Positions 1 through 6,665 of a DNA stretch of 18,322 bases are shown here, one piece after another. The notes below the pieces were generated by a model. That model was given only the letters and a program-made list of their open reading frames with translations, was not told the DNA's origin and searched no databases. Numbering within the stretch: the first letter of the stretch is position 1; each line of letters starts with the position of its first letter. The position numbers and the translations under genes are program-made. Location of the stretch: the NCBI GenBank assembly GCA_002508495.1, contig DANA01000027.1, positions 1 through 18,322 of the forward strand, given 5' to 3'. Source of the stretch: Methanoregula sp. UBA276. GTDB taxonomy: Archaea > Halobacteriota > Methanomicrobia > Methanomicrobiales > Methanospirillaceae.

Positions 1-2
1 GG

Positions 3-158
3 GCTATCGGGAACGGCCTCTATGGTGTTGATATCAAGAACAGCAATGGCGATGCCTGTGTCATCGAGGTCAATGACAACCCCTCCATCGAGAGCGGCGA
101 GGATGACTGTTACCCCCGGTGTTTTGCGCAGATCGTTGGCCACCTGCTGCCCGCGTGA
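3..158 (+). CDS. C-terminal end of a RimK / glutathione-synthetase-type ATP-grasp ligase (5' truncated by window)
   Basis: Only the last 51 codons are present; the gene begins before the window. The reading frame carries a GVDI stretch and then EVNDNPSIE followed by GEDD. The E-x-N-x-N-P pattern is the Mg-ATP-binding end of the ATP-grasp fold, as in RimK-type carboxylate-amine ligases and glutathione synthetase. Such enzymes activate a carboxylate as an acyl-phosphate and join it to an amine. It ends 7 nt before the start of the YkgJ-type gene, which is closely followed by a GCS2-type ligase gene, so the three probably form one operon. The substrate cannot be read from this fragment. Family assignment is good; exact function is unknown. 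Confidence 0.8.
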   Translation, partial: AIGNGLYGVDIKNSNGDACVIEVNDNPSIESGEDDCYPRCFAQIVGHLLPA

Positions 159-165
159 GGAGACC

Positions 166-660
166 ATGGATACTGACTGGTCATTACGGGCAGAGGCCAT
201 CTGCGCTGCATGCGGGGGCCATTGCTGCAATGGTGCCTGCCCCCCGCTCTCCAGCGAGCGTATCAGCACCATCCTTGCTGCCGGCGATTATTCCTCCTGC
301 ATTGAGACGGACGGTTACCGGCGGATACGGACAAAAGAGAACGGCGAGTGCGCCATGTTCGACGCGGGGAGGTGCCGGATCCATGCGGTCAAGCCGGAGA
401 CCTGCATGGCCGGCCCGTTCACGTTCGCGGTCACCGGAAAAACGCTCGAGATCTACTTAAAGCAGGAGTCCATCTGCCCGCTTGTTACGCACCTGAAAGC
501 AGACGCCGGCATGTACGCGAAGCAGTACCAGCGGGCAGTAGACCACATCACGCGCCTTGTCGCTGCGCTGCCTGGAGAGGAGATCGCGATCATATCAGCA
601 ATCCCGGAACCGGAAACCGATCTGGTCGCAACTATTCCCATCAGGGACGAGACGCCATGA
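166..660 (+). CDS. YkgJ-family putative zinc/iron-binding Cys-rich protein
   Basis: A 164-residue cytosolic protein with no signal peptide or membrane segment. Near the N-terminus is C-x2-C-x3-C-C (CAACGGHCC), soon followed by another Cys. A C-x8-C spacing and a KPETC motif lie near residues 60-80. This is the Cys arrangement of the YkgJ family (putative zinc- or iron-chelating domain, PF03692), whose members bind a metal or Fe-S cluster and mostly lack a known reaction. The start at 166 is chosen because GAGGAGA lies just upstream, overlapping the stop of the previous ATP-grasp gene; in-frame codons further upstream lie inside that gene. Its stop overlaps the next start by four bases (ATGA), so it is probably translationally coupled to the GCS2-like ligase. 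A role in metal handling or redox for the flanking ligases is inference. Confidence 0.8.
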   Translation: MDTDWSLRAEAICAACGGHCCNGACPPLSSERISTILAAGDYSSCIETDGYRRIRTKENGECAMFDAGRCRIHAVKPETCMAGPFTFAVTGKTLEIYLKQESICPLVTHLKADAGMYAKQYQRAVDHITRLVAALPGEEIAIISAIPEPETDLVATIPIRDETP

Positions 661-1766
661 TCGGCACCGAGCACGAGTTCTCGATCAATGATGCGCTGTT
701 CTCGCCGCTGCCGGTTGCCGACCGGATTATCCGGTCCATCTGCGGCCGGTACGAGAACGAGATCGCCTTTGGGAGCATTACGCTGGGAAAGGAACTCCAG
801 AAGACCGTCATAGAACTGGTCCCCCGCGCCCCTGCGGGTGAACCTTGTGCACTGGAGCAGCAACTGGTCAGCGGCATTGAGAAGTTTTACTGCATGTTCC
901 CTCATCAGTATACCCTTCTTGGTCTTGGTATGCACCCGACCGCGAATCCCAAAGACATTCCGGTATGGGACCATGATGAACATGAATATTATGCAGCCTA
1001 TGACCGGCTCTTTGATATCCGCCAGCACGGGTGGCTGAACATCCAGGCACTCCAGGTCAATCTCTCTTACGAAAACGACCGGGAACTCGTAACTCTCTAC
1101 AACCGCGTCCGTTCCCTGCTCCCTTATCTCATCGCGGTAACTGCATCGTCCCCCATGGTCGAGAGCCGGTTGACCGGCTCCTGCGACAACCGCCTCCTCT
1201 ACTACCGCGAGAACCAGAAAGAGATCCCGCTCATCTGTAACAGGATCGTCCCGCCGCGGATACGGACCGTGGATGACTACCGCTCGGTGCAGGAGGAGGT
1301 TTTCCAAGAACTCCGCTCCCGCGGTGCCGGAATCCTGTGCGAAGAATGGGTGAACTCGAGTGGCCTCATCATCCGGTTCTCCCGCAAATGTCTTGAGATA
1401 AAAGCACTTGACGAACAGGAATCCATCCATTCGGACATGGCAGTCTGCGCATTCCTCCGCCCGCTCATCCGCTGCCCGTCGCTCCCCGTAGAGACAGAAC
1501 AGGAAGCACTGCTTGCCCTGACGGAGACGGTTATCCATAGCGGCACCGCGGAGATCCGGGATGACCTTCACCGGTTGTACCGGCTTGCGGAACGCTATGC
1601 AACCACGGAAGAGAAACAGTACCTCCCTGCTATCCACGAACGGATAGAGAACGGCAGCCTTGCCGAACAGATGGCCGCACGGGTCCGTGACGAAGGGGAA
1701 CTCCTGCCGGTCCTTACCGATCTTGCCGGATGCCTCCGCAACAACACCACCTTTTCCTACCGGTGA
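657..1766 (+). CDS. GCS2-type glutamate-cysteine ligase-like carboxylate-amine ligase
   Basis: A 369-residue protein starting in an ATGA overlap with the YkgJ-type gene. The N-terminus GTEHEF is the G-x-E-x-E-F metal-binding strand of the GCS2 / glutamine-synthetase-like amidoligase fold. IELVP follows near residue 52, and QVNLS near 133-137 resembles the QVNL motif I recall from plant and alphaproteobacterial glutamate-cysteine ligases. ASSP near 163-166 and LEIKALDEQ further on are also family-like. Enzymes of this fold use ATP to join the gamma-carboxylate of glutamate, or a related acid, to an amine. Next to a RimK-type ATP-grasp ligase it suggests a two-step, glutathione-like peptide synthesis, although methanogens are not known for glutathione. 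True substrates are unknown; a narrower gshA name is not justified. A TATA-like box for the next gene follows 23 nt after the stop. Confidence 0.78.
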   Translation: MIGTEHEFSINDALFSPLPVADRIIRSICGRYENEIAFGSITLGKELQKTVIELVPRAPAGEPCALEQQLVSGIEKFYCMFPHQYTLLGLGMHPTANPKDIPVWDHDEHEYYAAYDRLFDIRQHGWLNIQALQVNLSYENDRELVTLYNRVRSLLPYLIAVTASSPMVESRLTGSCDNRLLYYRENQKEIPLICNRIVPPRIRTVDDYRSVQEEVFQELRSRGAGILCEEWVNSSGLIIRFSRKCLEIKALDEQESIHSDMAVCAFLRPLIRCPSLPVETEQEALLALTETVIHSGTAEIRDDLHRLYRLAERYATTEEKQYLPAIHERIENGSLAEQMAARVRDEGELLPVLTDLAGCLRNNTTFSYR

Positions 1767-1788
1767 GACCCGGCCAGTGCCGCAATGC

Positions 1789-1796
1789 ATTTAAAT
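1789..1796 (+). promoter_or_regulatory. TATA box for the acyl-CoA synthetase gene
   Basis: ATTTAAAT is a good archaeal TATA element. A transcript starting about 26 nt after its centre would begin near 1818-1820. That excludes an ATG at 1804 and supports the ATG at 1834 as the true start. Inferred from sequence only. Confidence 0.55.
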
Positions 1797-1833
1797 CTCC
1801 TGCATGTATCATCTGGTGGAGCACGGATTCGGC

Positions 1834-3915
1834 ATGGCACAGCACCTCATCTCAGAAGCAGAAGGCTATGAACTGCTCAAAACAGCCGGGGCCCCGGTTC
1901 CCGCGTATGCACTGGCCCATTCACCGGAAGAGGCGGCAACCGCTGCAGCAGGAATCGGGTTTCCTGTTGTTTTGAAGATCGTCTCACCCCAGGTTGTCCA
2001 CAAGAGCGATGCGGGCGGCGTGATTGTCGGTCTCCGGTCAGAAGATGATGTACGCCAGGCATACACGGCCATCCTTGCCAATGTCCGGTTATACAACAAG
2101 GACGCTGAAATCCTCGGGGTTCTTGTTGTTGAGCAGCTCAAGAAAGGGCTCGAGATCATCATCGGCGGGCGCGTTGATCCCTCGTTTGGCAAGATCATCA
2201 CGGTCGGCATGGGGGGTACGCTTGTCGAGCTGATAAAAGACGTATCGATCCGGGTCCTACCGGTGCAGGATGATGATATCGCCGCAATGCTTGCCGAGCT
2301 CCGGGGGTTCCGGCTCATCGAAGGGTTCCGGAACGAACCTGCACGGGACCGGGAGACCCTCATGTCCCTGATCCGGATAATCGCGGAGTTCTTTCTTGCC
2401 CATGATGAGATCGTCGAGTTCGACATCAACCCGGTCTTCCTGTACGAGAAAGGCGCGTCTGTTGTGGATGCCCGCATTTATGTTGACCCGGACCGCACAG
2501 CGCAAAAAGTTGCGCCAGCCCGGCCCCTTCCTTCCAGCATGCTCGCCGTCCGGTCCATTGCCGTTATCGGGGCGTCCCCCGAGCCGTCCAAGGTCGGGTA
2601 TGCCATCCTGCGCAACCTCCTCTCATTTCCGGGAAGGGTGTATCCCGTCAACCCCAAACACAAGAAGATACTCGGCCGGGACGTATGCCCGGATATTGCA
2701 GCGATCCCAGAACCGGTGGATATTGCCGTTATCGTCGTCCCTGCACGTCTCGTCCCATCCGTGATGGAAGAGTGCGGGAAGAAGGGGGTGCCGCTCGTCA
2801 TCATCATCTCCAGCGGTTTTCGCGAGAGCGGCAGGGACGGCGCTCTGCTGGAAGAGCAGATCCTCGCCACCGCGGCACAATACGGCACGCGCATTATCGG
2901 CCCGAACTGCCTCGGGCTCATGCTGCCGTTCCAGAGTATCAATACCACGTTCGACCCGGTCTCGCCCAAGCCCGGCCGGATCGCGTTCATCTCCCAGAGC
3001 GGCGCCATTATCACGACTGTCGTGGACTGGAGCCTCCCGGAGGAGATCGGCTTCTCGGCAATCATCAGTGTCGGGAACCAGGCCGACCTCTCGTTCGAGG
3101 ACTTCTGCCAGTTTGCGAGGGATGATCCCAACACCCGCGCTATCATCATGTATATCGAGGAGATCCGGAACGGCCGGCGGTTCATGGAGATCGTGCGCAA
3201 GGTGACGGGCAAGAAGCCGATCGTTGCCGTGAAATCCGGTGCTTCACGGATCGGCCAGATGGCTGCTGCCTCCCATACCGGATCCCTTGCCGGCAGCCAC
3301 GACGTATACATGGCCGGTTTCTGGCAGTCCGGCGTCATCCCGGCCCGGTCTATGCGCGAGGCATTCCAGACCGCCCAGCTCCTCTCGTCCGAAGGATACC
3401 CAAGAGGGATCAGGGCGATCGTTATCACCAATGCCGGCGGGTTCGGGGTCCTTGCATCCGACTATGCAGAGCGGTACGGAATCGAGATGGTCGAGTTCCC
3501 GGAACCCATCTTACAGGAACTCGATGCCATCCTGCCGGTTGACTGGAACCGGCGCAACCCCATCGACATGGTTGGCGATGCATCGGCGGACCGGTTTGCC
3601 CGCACGTTCGACATCATGATCAAGAACCAGGACCTCTGGGACATCTGTTTTGTGATCGCCGTTCCTTCCGCCATCTCGGACCCGATCCGGGTCTCGAACG
3701 AGGTCGTGAGGTTCTCAAAGAGTACGCACAAGATGATGGTGGGGTGCATGATCGGCGGGGATTCTATGAAGACCCCGCTGCGCATCCTGCGGGATGCCGA
3801 CATCCCGAACTTCCCGGAGCTGGAGGACGCGTTCCGTTCGGTCGGCAATATCTGCCGGCATCTCTGCTGGAGAGAGTACCGGGGCAATGTCTGCGGGATA
3901 AATAACCGGGAATAA
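1834..3915 (+). CDS. ADP-forming acetate/acyl-CoA synthetase, fused beta (ATP-grasp) - alpha (CoA ligase) chain
   Basis: About 693 residues. It interconverts acyl-CoA, ADP and phosphate with acid, CoA and ATP, usually conserving energy as ATP. Residues about 1-220 are the ATP-grasp beta part, with HKSDAGG at 56-62; this His matches the second phospho-transfer His known in the Pyrococcus beta subunit. Residues about 235-340 are a CoA-binding Rossmann domain (AVIGASPEPSKVGY near 243). Residues about 350-680 are the succinyl-CoA-ligase-like part, with GPNCLGL near 356, SQSGA near 387, a YIEE Glu near 442 and the phosphorylated His in SHTGSLAG near 481. The order beta-alpha is the reverse of many fused relatives, in which the CoA-binding domain comes first. 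The start at 1834 (MAQHLISEAEGYELL) agrees with the TATA box and with family N-termini; an in-frame ATG at 1804 is less likely. Substrate may be acetate or other acyl groups. Confidence 0.88.
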   Translation: MAQHLISEAEGYELLKTAGAPVPAYALAHSPEEAATAAAGIGFPVVLKIVSPQVVHKSDAGGVIVGLRSEDDVRQAYTAILANVRLYNKDAEILGVLVVEQLKKGLEIIIGGRVDPSFGKIITVGMGGTLVELIKDVSIRVLPVQDDDIAAMLAELRGFRLIEGFRNEPARDRETLMSLIRIIAEFFLAHDEIVEFDINPVFLYEKGASVVDARIYVDPDRTAQKVAPARPLPSSMLAVRSIAVIGASPEPSKVGYAILRNLLSFPGRVYPVNPKHKKILGRDVCPDIAAIPEPVDIAVIVVPARLVPSVMEECGKKGVPLVIIISSGFRESGRDGALLEEQILATAAQYGTRIIGPNCLGLMLPFQSINTTFDPVSPKPGRIAFISQSGAIITTVVDWSLPEEIGFSAIISVGNQADLSFEDFCQFARDDPNTRAIIMYIEEIRNGRRFMEIVRKVTGKKPIVAVKSGASRIGQMAAASHTGSLAGSHDVYMAGFWQSGVIPARSMREAFQTAQLLSSEGYPRGIRAIVITNAGGFGVLASDYAERYGIEMVEFPEPILQELDAILPVDWNRRNPIDMVGDASADRFARTFDIMIKNQDLWDICFVIAVPSAISDPIRVSNEVVRFSKSTHKMMVGCMIGGDSMKTPLRILRDADIPNFPELEDAFRSVGNICRHLCWREYRGNVCGINNRE

Positions 3916-4072
3916 GGGGCATCTCCCTAACAATCTCCCCAAAACCGGGTCTCGGTGCGATCGTTCTGCTGACAGAATCCATTACACGGTTATTGGGTGA
4001 ACAGCGTGCGCATTGCCCTTGCACGGGATTTGGGAGGACGCGACAACTCTTTTCGTGCTAACACAGGATCTC

Positions 4073-4088
4073 AGGGTTTTTTGGCCCT
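4073..4088. terminator. Possible terminator between convergent genes
   Basis: AGGG and CCCT flank a run of six T and GG. On the plus strand the T run could end the acyl-CoA synthetase transcript; on the minus strand the small hairpin lies at the stop of the diadenylate cyclase gene. The stem is only four base pairs, so support is weak. The rest of 3916-4086 shows no gene. Confidence 0.3.
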
Positions 4089-5772
4089 AGAGAGTTATCT
4101 TCTTGAGGATCCGGCCATTCCTGAAGACCGTTATGCCTCCCCCGCTCTGCGAGACAACAATACCAATGGCATTGGTCACGGAAGTGATGGCGGCAACGGA
4201 GTTGTGGCGGGTGCCCATGCCGGGCGGGAGGGAGACACTGCTTGAATCGACCGTGATGTACCGGCCGACGGCTTCGACATACCCGTCACCGGTGATGACA
4301 AAGGCACCATCGAGCTGGGCGAGTGCCTTGATGTTCTCGTTGAGGCCCGGGTTGGTGACGACCCGAAGCTCAGGGGGATGCCCCTCGAACGGGTTGAGGA
4401 TGATCTGCCGGGACTTCTCGAGCACGTGGCGGGTGTCCCCGATAAGAAACGTTGTCCCCACGGGTTTTCCTTCACGCCCTTCCAGGGAGATCTCGGTACA
4501 GATATGGAAGACCGCATCGAAAACATCCTCCCGCACATCGGTGTCGTTGATGACCGGGTCCTTCCAGGTGTCCGTGCTGATCCGGATCTCGCCGGGCCCG
4601 CGCTTCCGGTCGGTGATGTCGTTCCCGATACAGAGGATCTCCGTGATACGTCCCTGCTCGTCGCGTATGGCCTTGTTGATCCACGCGATCCAGACCCGGT
4701 CGCCGTTCCGTCGTACGTTCTCGCTGATGTTGACGGCATACCCTTCGGCAGCAAAGCCGATGTCGTTTGCCATCATCGAGAGGTCATGCTGGATGCGCCC
4801 TTTTTCCGGCACGATCGTGCCGACAATATTCTTGCCGAGCACATCTTCGGGCGCGTAATCAAAAAATGTCAGCGCATACGTGTTGAAGAACGTGATCCTG
4901 CCCTGGGTATCCATCCGGATGATGATGCTCTGGGAGTTCTGGAGAACCTCCCGGTACCGTGCCTCGCTTGCCTTCAGGGCATCGGCAATCGCCTGCTTCT
5001 CCGCGATGTCGGTGACAATGAACGTGCCGCCATGAGTAATGTCACGGGGATCGAGCGGGCGTACCTGGAGCCGGCAGGGGTGGGGTAACCCGTCCTTCCG
5101 GACGAGACGGCACTCGGCATAGGGCTGACCGACACTGTCGCGACGGACCTGGAGACTGCGGAGAGCCTGCTCGTATTCCTCGGGGTCACGAAAAAGGCTC
5201 TGGATCTTTTTCCCCACGAGTTCGTGTTCGTCATACCCGAGCATGGCGGCAAAGGGGTGGTTTACCCATTCGAAGACACTGCCCCGCATCTGGAAGATCC
5301 CGAGGGGGGACGCGGAGAGGATTGCCGTCAGTTGCTCGTTCTGTGCCCGCAGTTCCCGCTCGGCTTTCTTCCGGAGCATGGTGCCCTTGATGAGGGTGAC
5401 CAGCCCGGCCATCGCCGCATGGGTATCCTCCCCTTTGGAAAGGGCAATTTCCGTTGCACCCCCAAGTTCCATCAGGGCGAGGCGGGACGCACCTTTCCTG
5501 CTATAGAGAATGACCGGTGTCGGGATGCCCTGCGATTTGAGATATTTTAAGAAATCAAACCCGTTCATATCCACGACGAACTCGATCCCGTTGATATCCT
5601 CCGGGACATCCTCGTACGTGATGATGACATCGTACGCCCGAACTTTCAGTTTCTCGCAGGCCTGTTTGAGGGACGGCACCGACTCTACCCGGAAGTCGCC
5701 GCTCTTTTCCAGAAATGAGCGGATCCGGGCGAGCAGATCGGTGTTGTCATCAATAAACAGGACCGAGATCAT
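4087..5772 (-). CDS. Receiver-like - PAS - PAS - diadenylate cyclase (DisA_N/DAC) signalling protein
   Basis: A 561-residue soluble protein. Residues 1-130 resemble a response-regulator receiver: acidic pair D8-D9 and a Lys at 113, but Tyr53 stands where the phosphorylated Asp should be. Residues about 145-262 and 268-392 are two PAS domains joined by helical linkers. Residues about 411-561 match the DAC domain, which makes c-di-AMP from two ATP: FLIGD near 443, LAQLDGAFVITGD with the DGA motif at 488-490, GTRHN with R522-H523, then VSQSGGGITVFRNG. The canonical RHR reads RHN; as I recall, archaeal DacZ-type enzymes also vary at the third position. The likely role is sensor-controlled c-di-AMP synthesis. 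The start has GGAGA 8 nt upstream on the minus strand. It seems to be transcribed alone. DAC assignment is confident; catalytic activity is inferred. Confidence 0.88.
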   Translation of the reverse strand: MISVLFIDDNTDLLARIRSFLEKSGDFRVESVPSLKQACEKLKVRAYDVIITYEDVPEDINGIEFVVDMNGFDFLKYLKSQGIPTPVILYSRKGASRLALMELGGATEIALSKGEDTHAAMAGLVTLIKGTMLRKKAERELRAQNEQLTAILSASPLGIFQMRGSVFEWVNHPFAAMLGYDEHELVGKKIQSLFRDPEEYEQALRSLQVRRDSVGQPYAECRLVRKDGLPHPCRLQVRPLDPRDITHGGTFIVTDIAEKQAIADALKASEARYREVLQNSQSIIIRMDTQGRITFFNTYALTFFDYAPEDVLGKNIVGTIVPEKGRIQHDLSMMANDIGFAAEGYAVNISENVRRNGDRVWIAWINKAIRDEQGRITEILCIGNDITDRKRGPGEIRISTDTWKDPVINDTDVREDVFDAVFHICTEISLEGREGKPVGTTFLIGDTRHVLEKSRQIILNPFEGHPPELRVVTNPGLNENIKALAQLDGAFVITGDGYVEAVGRYITVDSSSVSLPPGMGTRHNSVAAITSVTNAIGIVVSQSGGGITVFRNGRILKKITL

Positions 5773-5827
5773 GCATCTGTCTCCAAAAACACGGGGATTT
5801 TTCGTTATTAGAGGTGGAGACTGGAGC

Positions 5828-5837
5828 GATAAAAACG
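5828..5837 (-). promoter_or_regulatory. Candidate TATA box for the diadenylate cyclase gene
   Basis: On the minus strand CGTTTTTATC lies about 60 nt before the ATG at 5772, which would give a leader of about 30 nt holding the GGAGA site. A second candidate, CTTTATAAAAAC, sits at 5902-5913 and would give a leader of about 110 nt. I cannot tell which is used. Nothing else is apparent in the 5773-5948 gap except a terminator. Confidence 0.35.
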
Positions 5838-5917
5838 TTGTTGCAGCTGGTGAGGAATGCCGGGACAGGAGGGATTACGCATGGGTACACCCGGGATACC
5901 GGTTTTTATAAAGCAGG

Positions 5918-5923
5918 AAAAAA
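5918..5923 (-). terminator. Oligo-T terminator after the winged-helix gene
   Basis: A T6 run on the minus strand (AATCCTTTTTTCC) lies about 25 nt after the stop of the winged-helix gene. Archaeal termination typically needs only such a U-rich stretch. The same AATCCTTTTTT string ends the aldolase-like gene. Confidence 0.5.
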
Positions 5924-5948
5924 GGATTTGGGGGAGATAATGCCCGCG

Positions 5949-6293
5949 TCACTCGTCCGAGTGCTCAACGATGGCAAGCTGGTACATCCAGTCCATCAGC
6001 GGGTGGCACTCTTCAACAATACATTCGAGTTCGCAACCTATGCAGGGGATTAGTTCATCACCAGCAAGGAGGTTTTCGGGGTTGACCGGCATCTGCCGGG
6101 CTTTTATAAGATAGGTCTTGAGCCCGTCTTTTTTAAATTCAATCCGGCTGATAAGACCGCTATCCTCGAGTTTCTTGACAATCCGCGAGCATTTCCGGCT
6201 GTCAACGCCCAGTTCCTTCCAGAGTTCGCTCTGGAGAACTCCCTCGGGGTGTGACTGGATAAGTTTCAGTCCATCTTCAACAGGATCCGACAT
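5949..6293 (-). CDS. Winged-helix transcriptional regulator with C-terminal four-Cys cluster
   Basis: A 114-residue protein. Residues about 5-65 form a winged helix-turn-helix: a helix with LIQSHPEGVLQSELWKELG, a recognition helix around SRKCSRIVKKLEDSGLI and a wing with FKKDGLKTYLI, like MarR-type or TFIIIC B-block archaeal regulators. The C-terminal part has C84-x2-C87-x3-C91-x4-C96, suited to bind zinc or an Fe-S cluster, followed by an aromatic helix that could dimerise. Together these suggest a DNA-binding redox or metal sensor. It starts 25 nt after the Sm-like gene stop, so the two are probably cotranscribed. A weak GGTG lies 7 nt before the ATG. A TTTAAA just upstream is too close to serve as a normal promoter for this ATG. 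Targets are unknown. Confidence 0.75.
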   Translation of the reverse strand: MSDPVEDGLKLIQSHPEGVLQSELWKELGVDSRKCSRIVKKLEDSGLISRIEFKKDGLKTYLIKARQMPVNPENLLAGDELIPCIGCELECIVEECHPLMDWMYQLAIVEHSDE

Positions 6294-6318
6294 CGTAGTG
6301 CACCATTTTTTTTAAAGA

Positions 6319-6555
6319 TCAGATGACCGGCGCGATTGTTAAGATGTTATTGCCCCTGATGACAACGGTGCCGAGGCTCCGGCCACGCTGGTTGTCAACA
6401 AATTCAATGGTCTCTTCCATGTGGATATTGAGGTATTCATCGACCGCCGCAAGGCGCCCCTGCAGTTTCCTGCCCTCGTCTTTGATCTCCACTGAAATTT
6501 TTGAATCAACGAGTGCAAACACCTTTTTGATCGGCAAAACAATTCCGTTAACCAT
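6319..6555 (-). CDS. Sm-like (LSM/SmAP) RNA-binding protein
   Basis: 78 residues, the usual length of archaeal Sm-like proteins. Sm1 is visible in ISVEIKDEGRKLQGRLAAVD with the D-x-Y-x-N pattern (VDEYLNIHM), and Sm2 in LGTVVIRGNNILTI with the R-G pair that binds uridine in this family. Such proteins form heptameric rings on U-rich RNA and take part in RNA metabolism. I chose the ATG at 6555 over the upstream in-frame ATG at 6627. A TATA box at 6592-6598 puts the transcript start near 6570, and the longer form would add 24 residues that do not look like the family and would begin just after the terminator of the aldolase-like gene. Probably cotranscribed with the winged-helix gene downstream. 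Confidence 0.87.
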   Translation of the reverse strand: MVNGIVLPIKKVFALVDSKISVEIKDEGRKLQGRLAAVDEYLNIHMEETIEFVDNQRGRSLGTVVIRGNNILTIAPVI

Positions 6556-6591
6556 CTGCCCTAATTTGGGATGCGAGATAATTAAAGTTTG

Positions 6592-6598
6592 CTTATAA
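6592..6598 (-). promoter_or_regulatory. TATA box for the Sm-like / winged-helix operon
   Basis: On the minus strand CGTTATAAGC is centred about 41 nt before the ATG at 6555, implying a transcript start near 6570 and a leader of about 15 nt. It decides the short start of the Sm-like gene. A second AT-rich element, TTTAATTAT, lies at 6579-6588. Confidence 0.5.
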
Positions 6599-6645
6599 CG
6601 GCCGGGAAGGAAAAATGCCCGCTCCATGCGGGACCGGATTCTTTT

Positions 6646-6652
6646 AAAAAAA
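6646..6652 (-). terminator. Oligo-T terminator after the aldolase-like gene
   Basis: On the minus strand AATCCTTTTTTT lies about 14 nt after the stop of the aldolase-like gene and before the promoter of the Sm-like gene, as expected for an archaeal terminator between operons. Confidence 0.55.
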
Positions 6653-6665
6653 GGATTGCTGGTAG

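Noticed and set aside
453..1790. Long open frame of 445 codons on the minus strand
   Set aside because: It lies opposite the GCS2-like gene, whose motifs and ATGA coupling are convincing. The antisense product resembles no family and is explained by GC-rich codon use.
2478..3431. Open frame of 317 codons antisense to the acyl-CoA synthetase gene
   Set aside because: Low-complexity Ser/Arg/Met-rich product with no motif; mirror of a well supported gene.
3997..4245. Small plus-strand open frame downstream of the acyl-CoA synthetase gene
   Set aside because: Mostly antisense to the diadenylate cyclase C-terminus and unlike any protein I know.
5814..6053. Small plus-strand open frame in the gap before the diadenylate cyclase gene
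   Set aside because: It runs antisense into the winged-helix gene, lacks a ribosome site and shows no motif.
6556..6627. 24-residue N-terminal extension of the Sm-like protein
   Set aside because: The TATA box at 6592-6598 lies inside the extension, and Sm-like proteins of about 78 residues are the norm.
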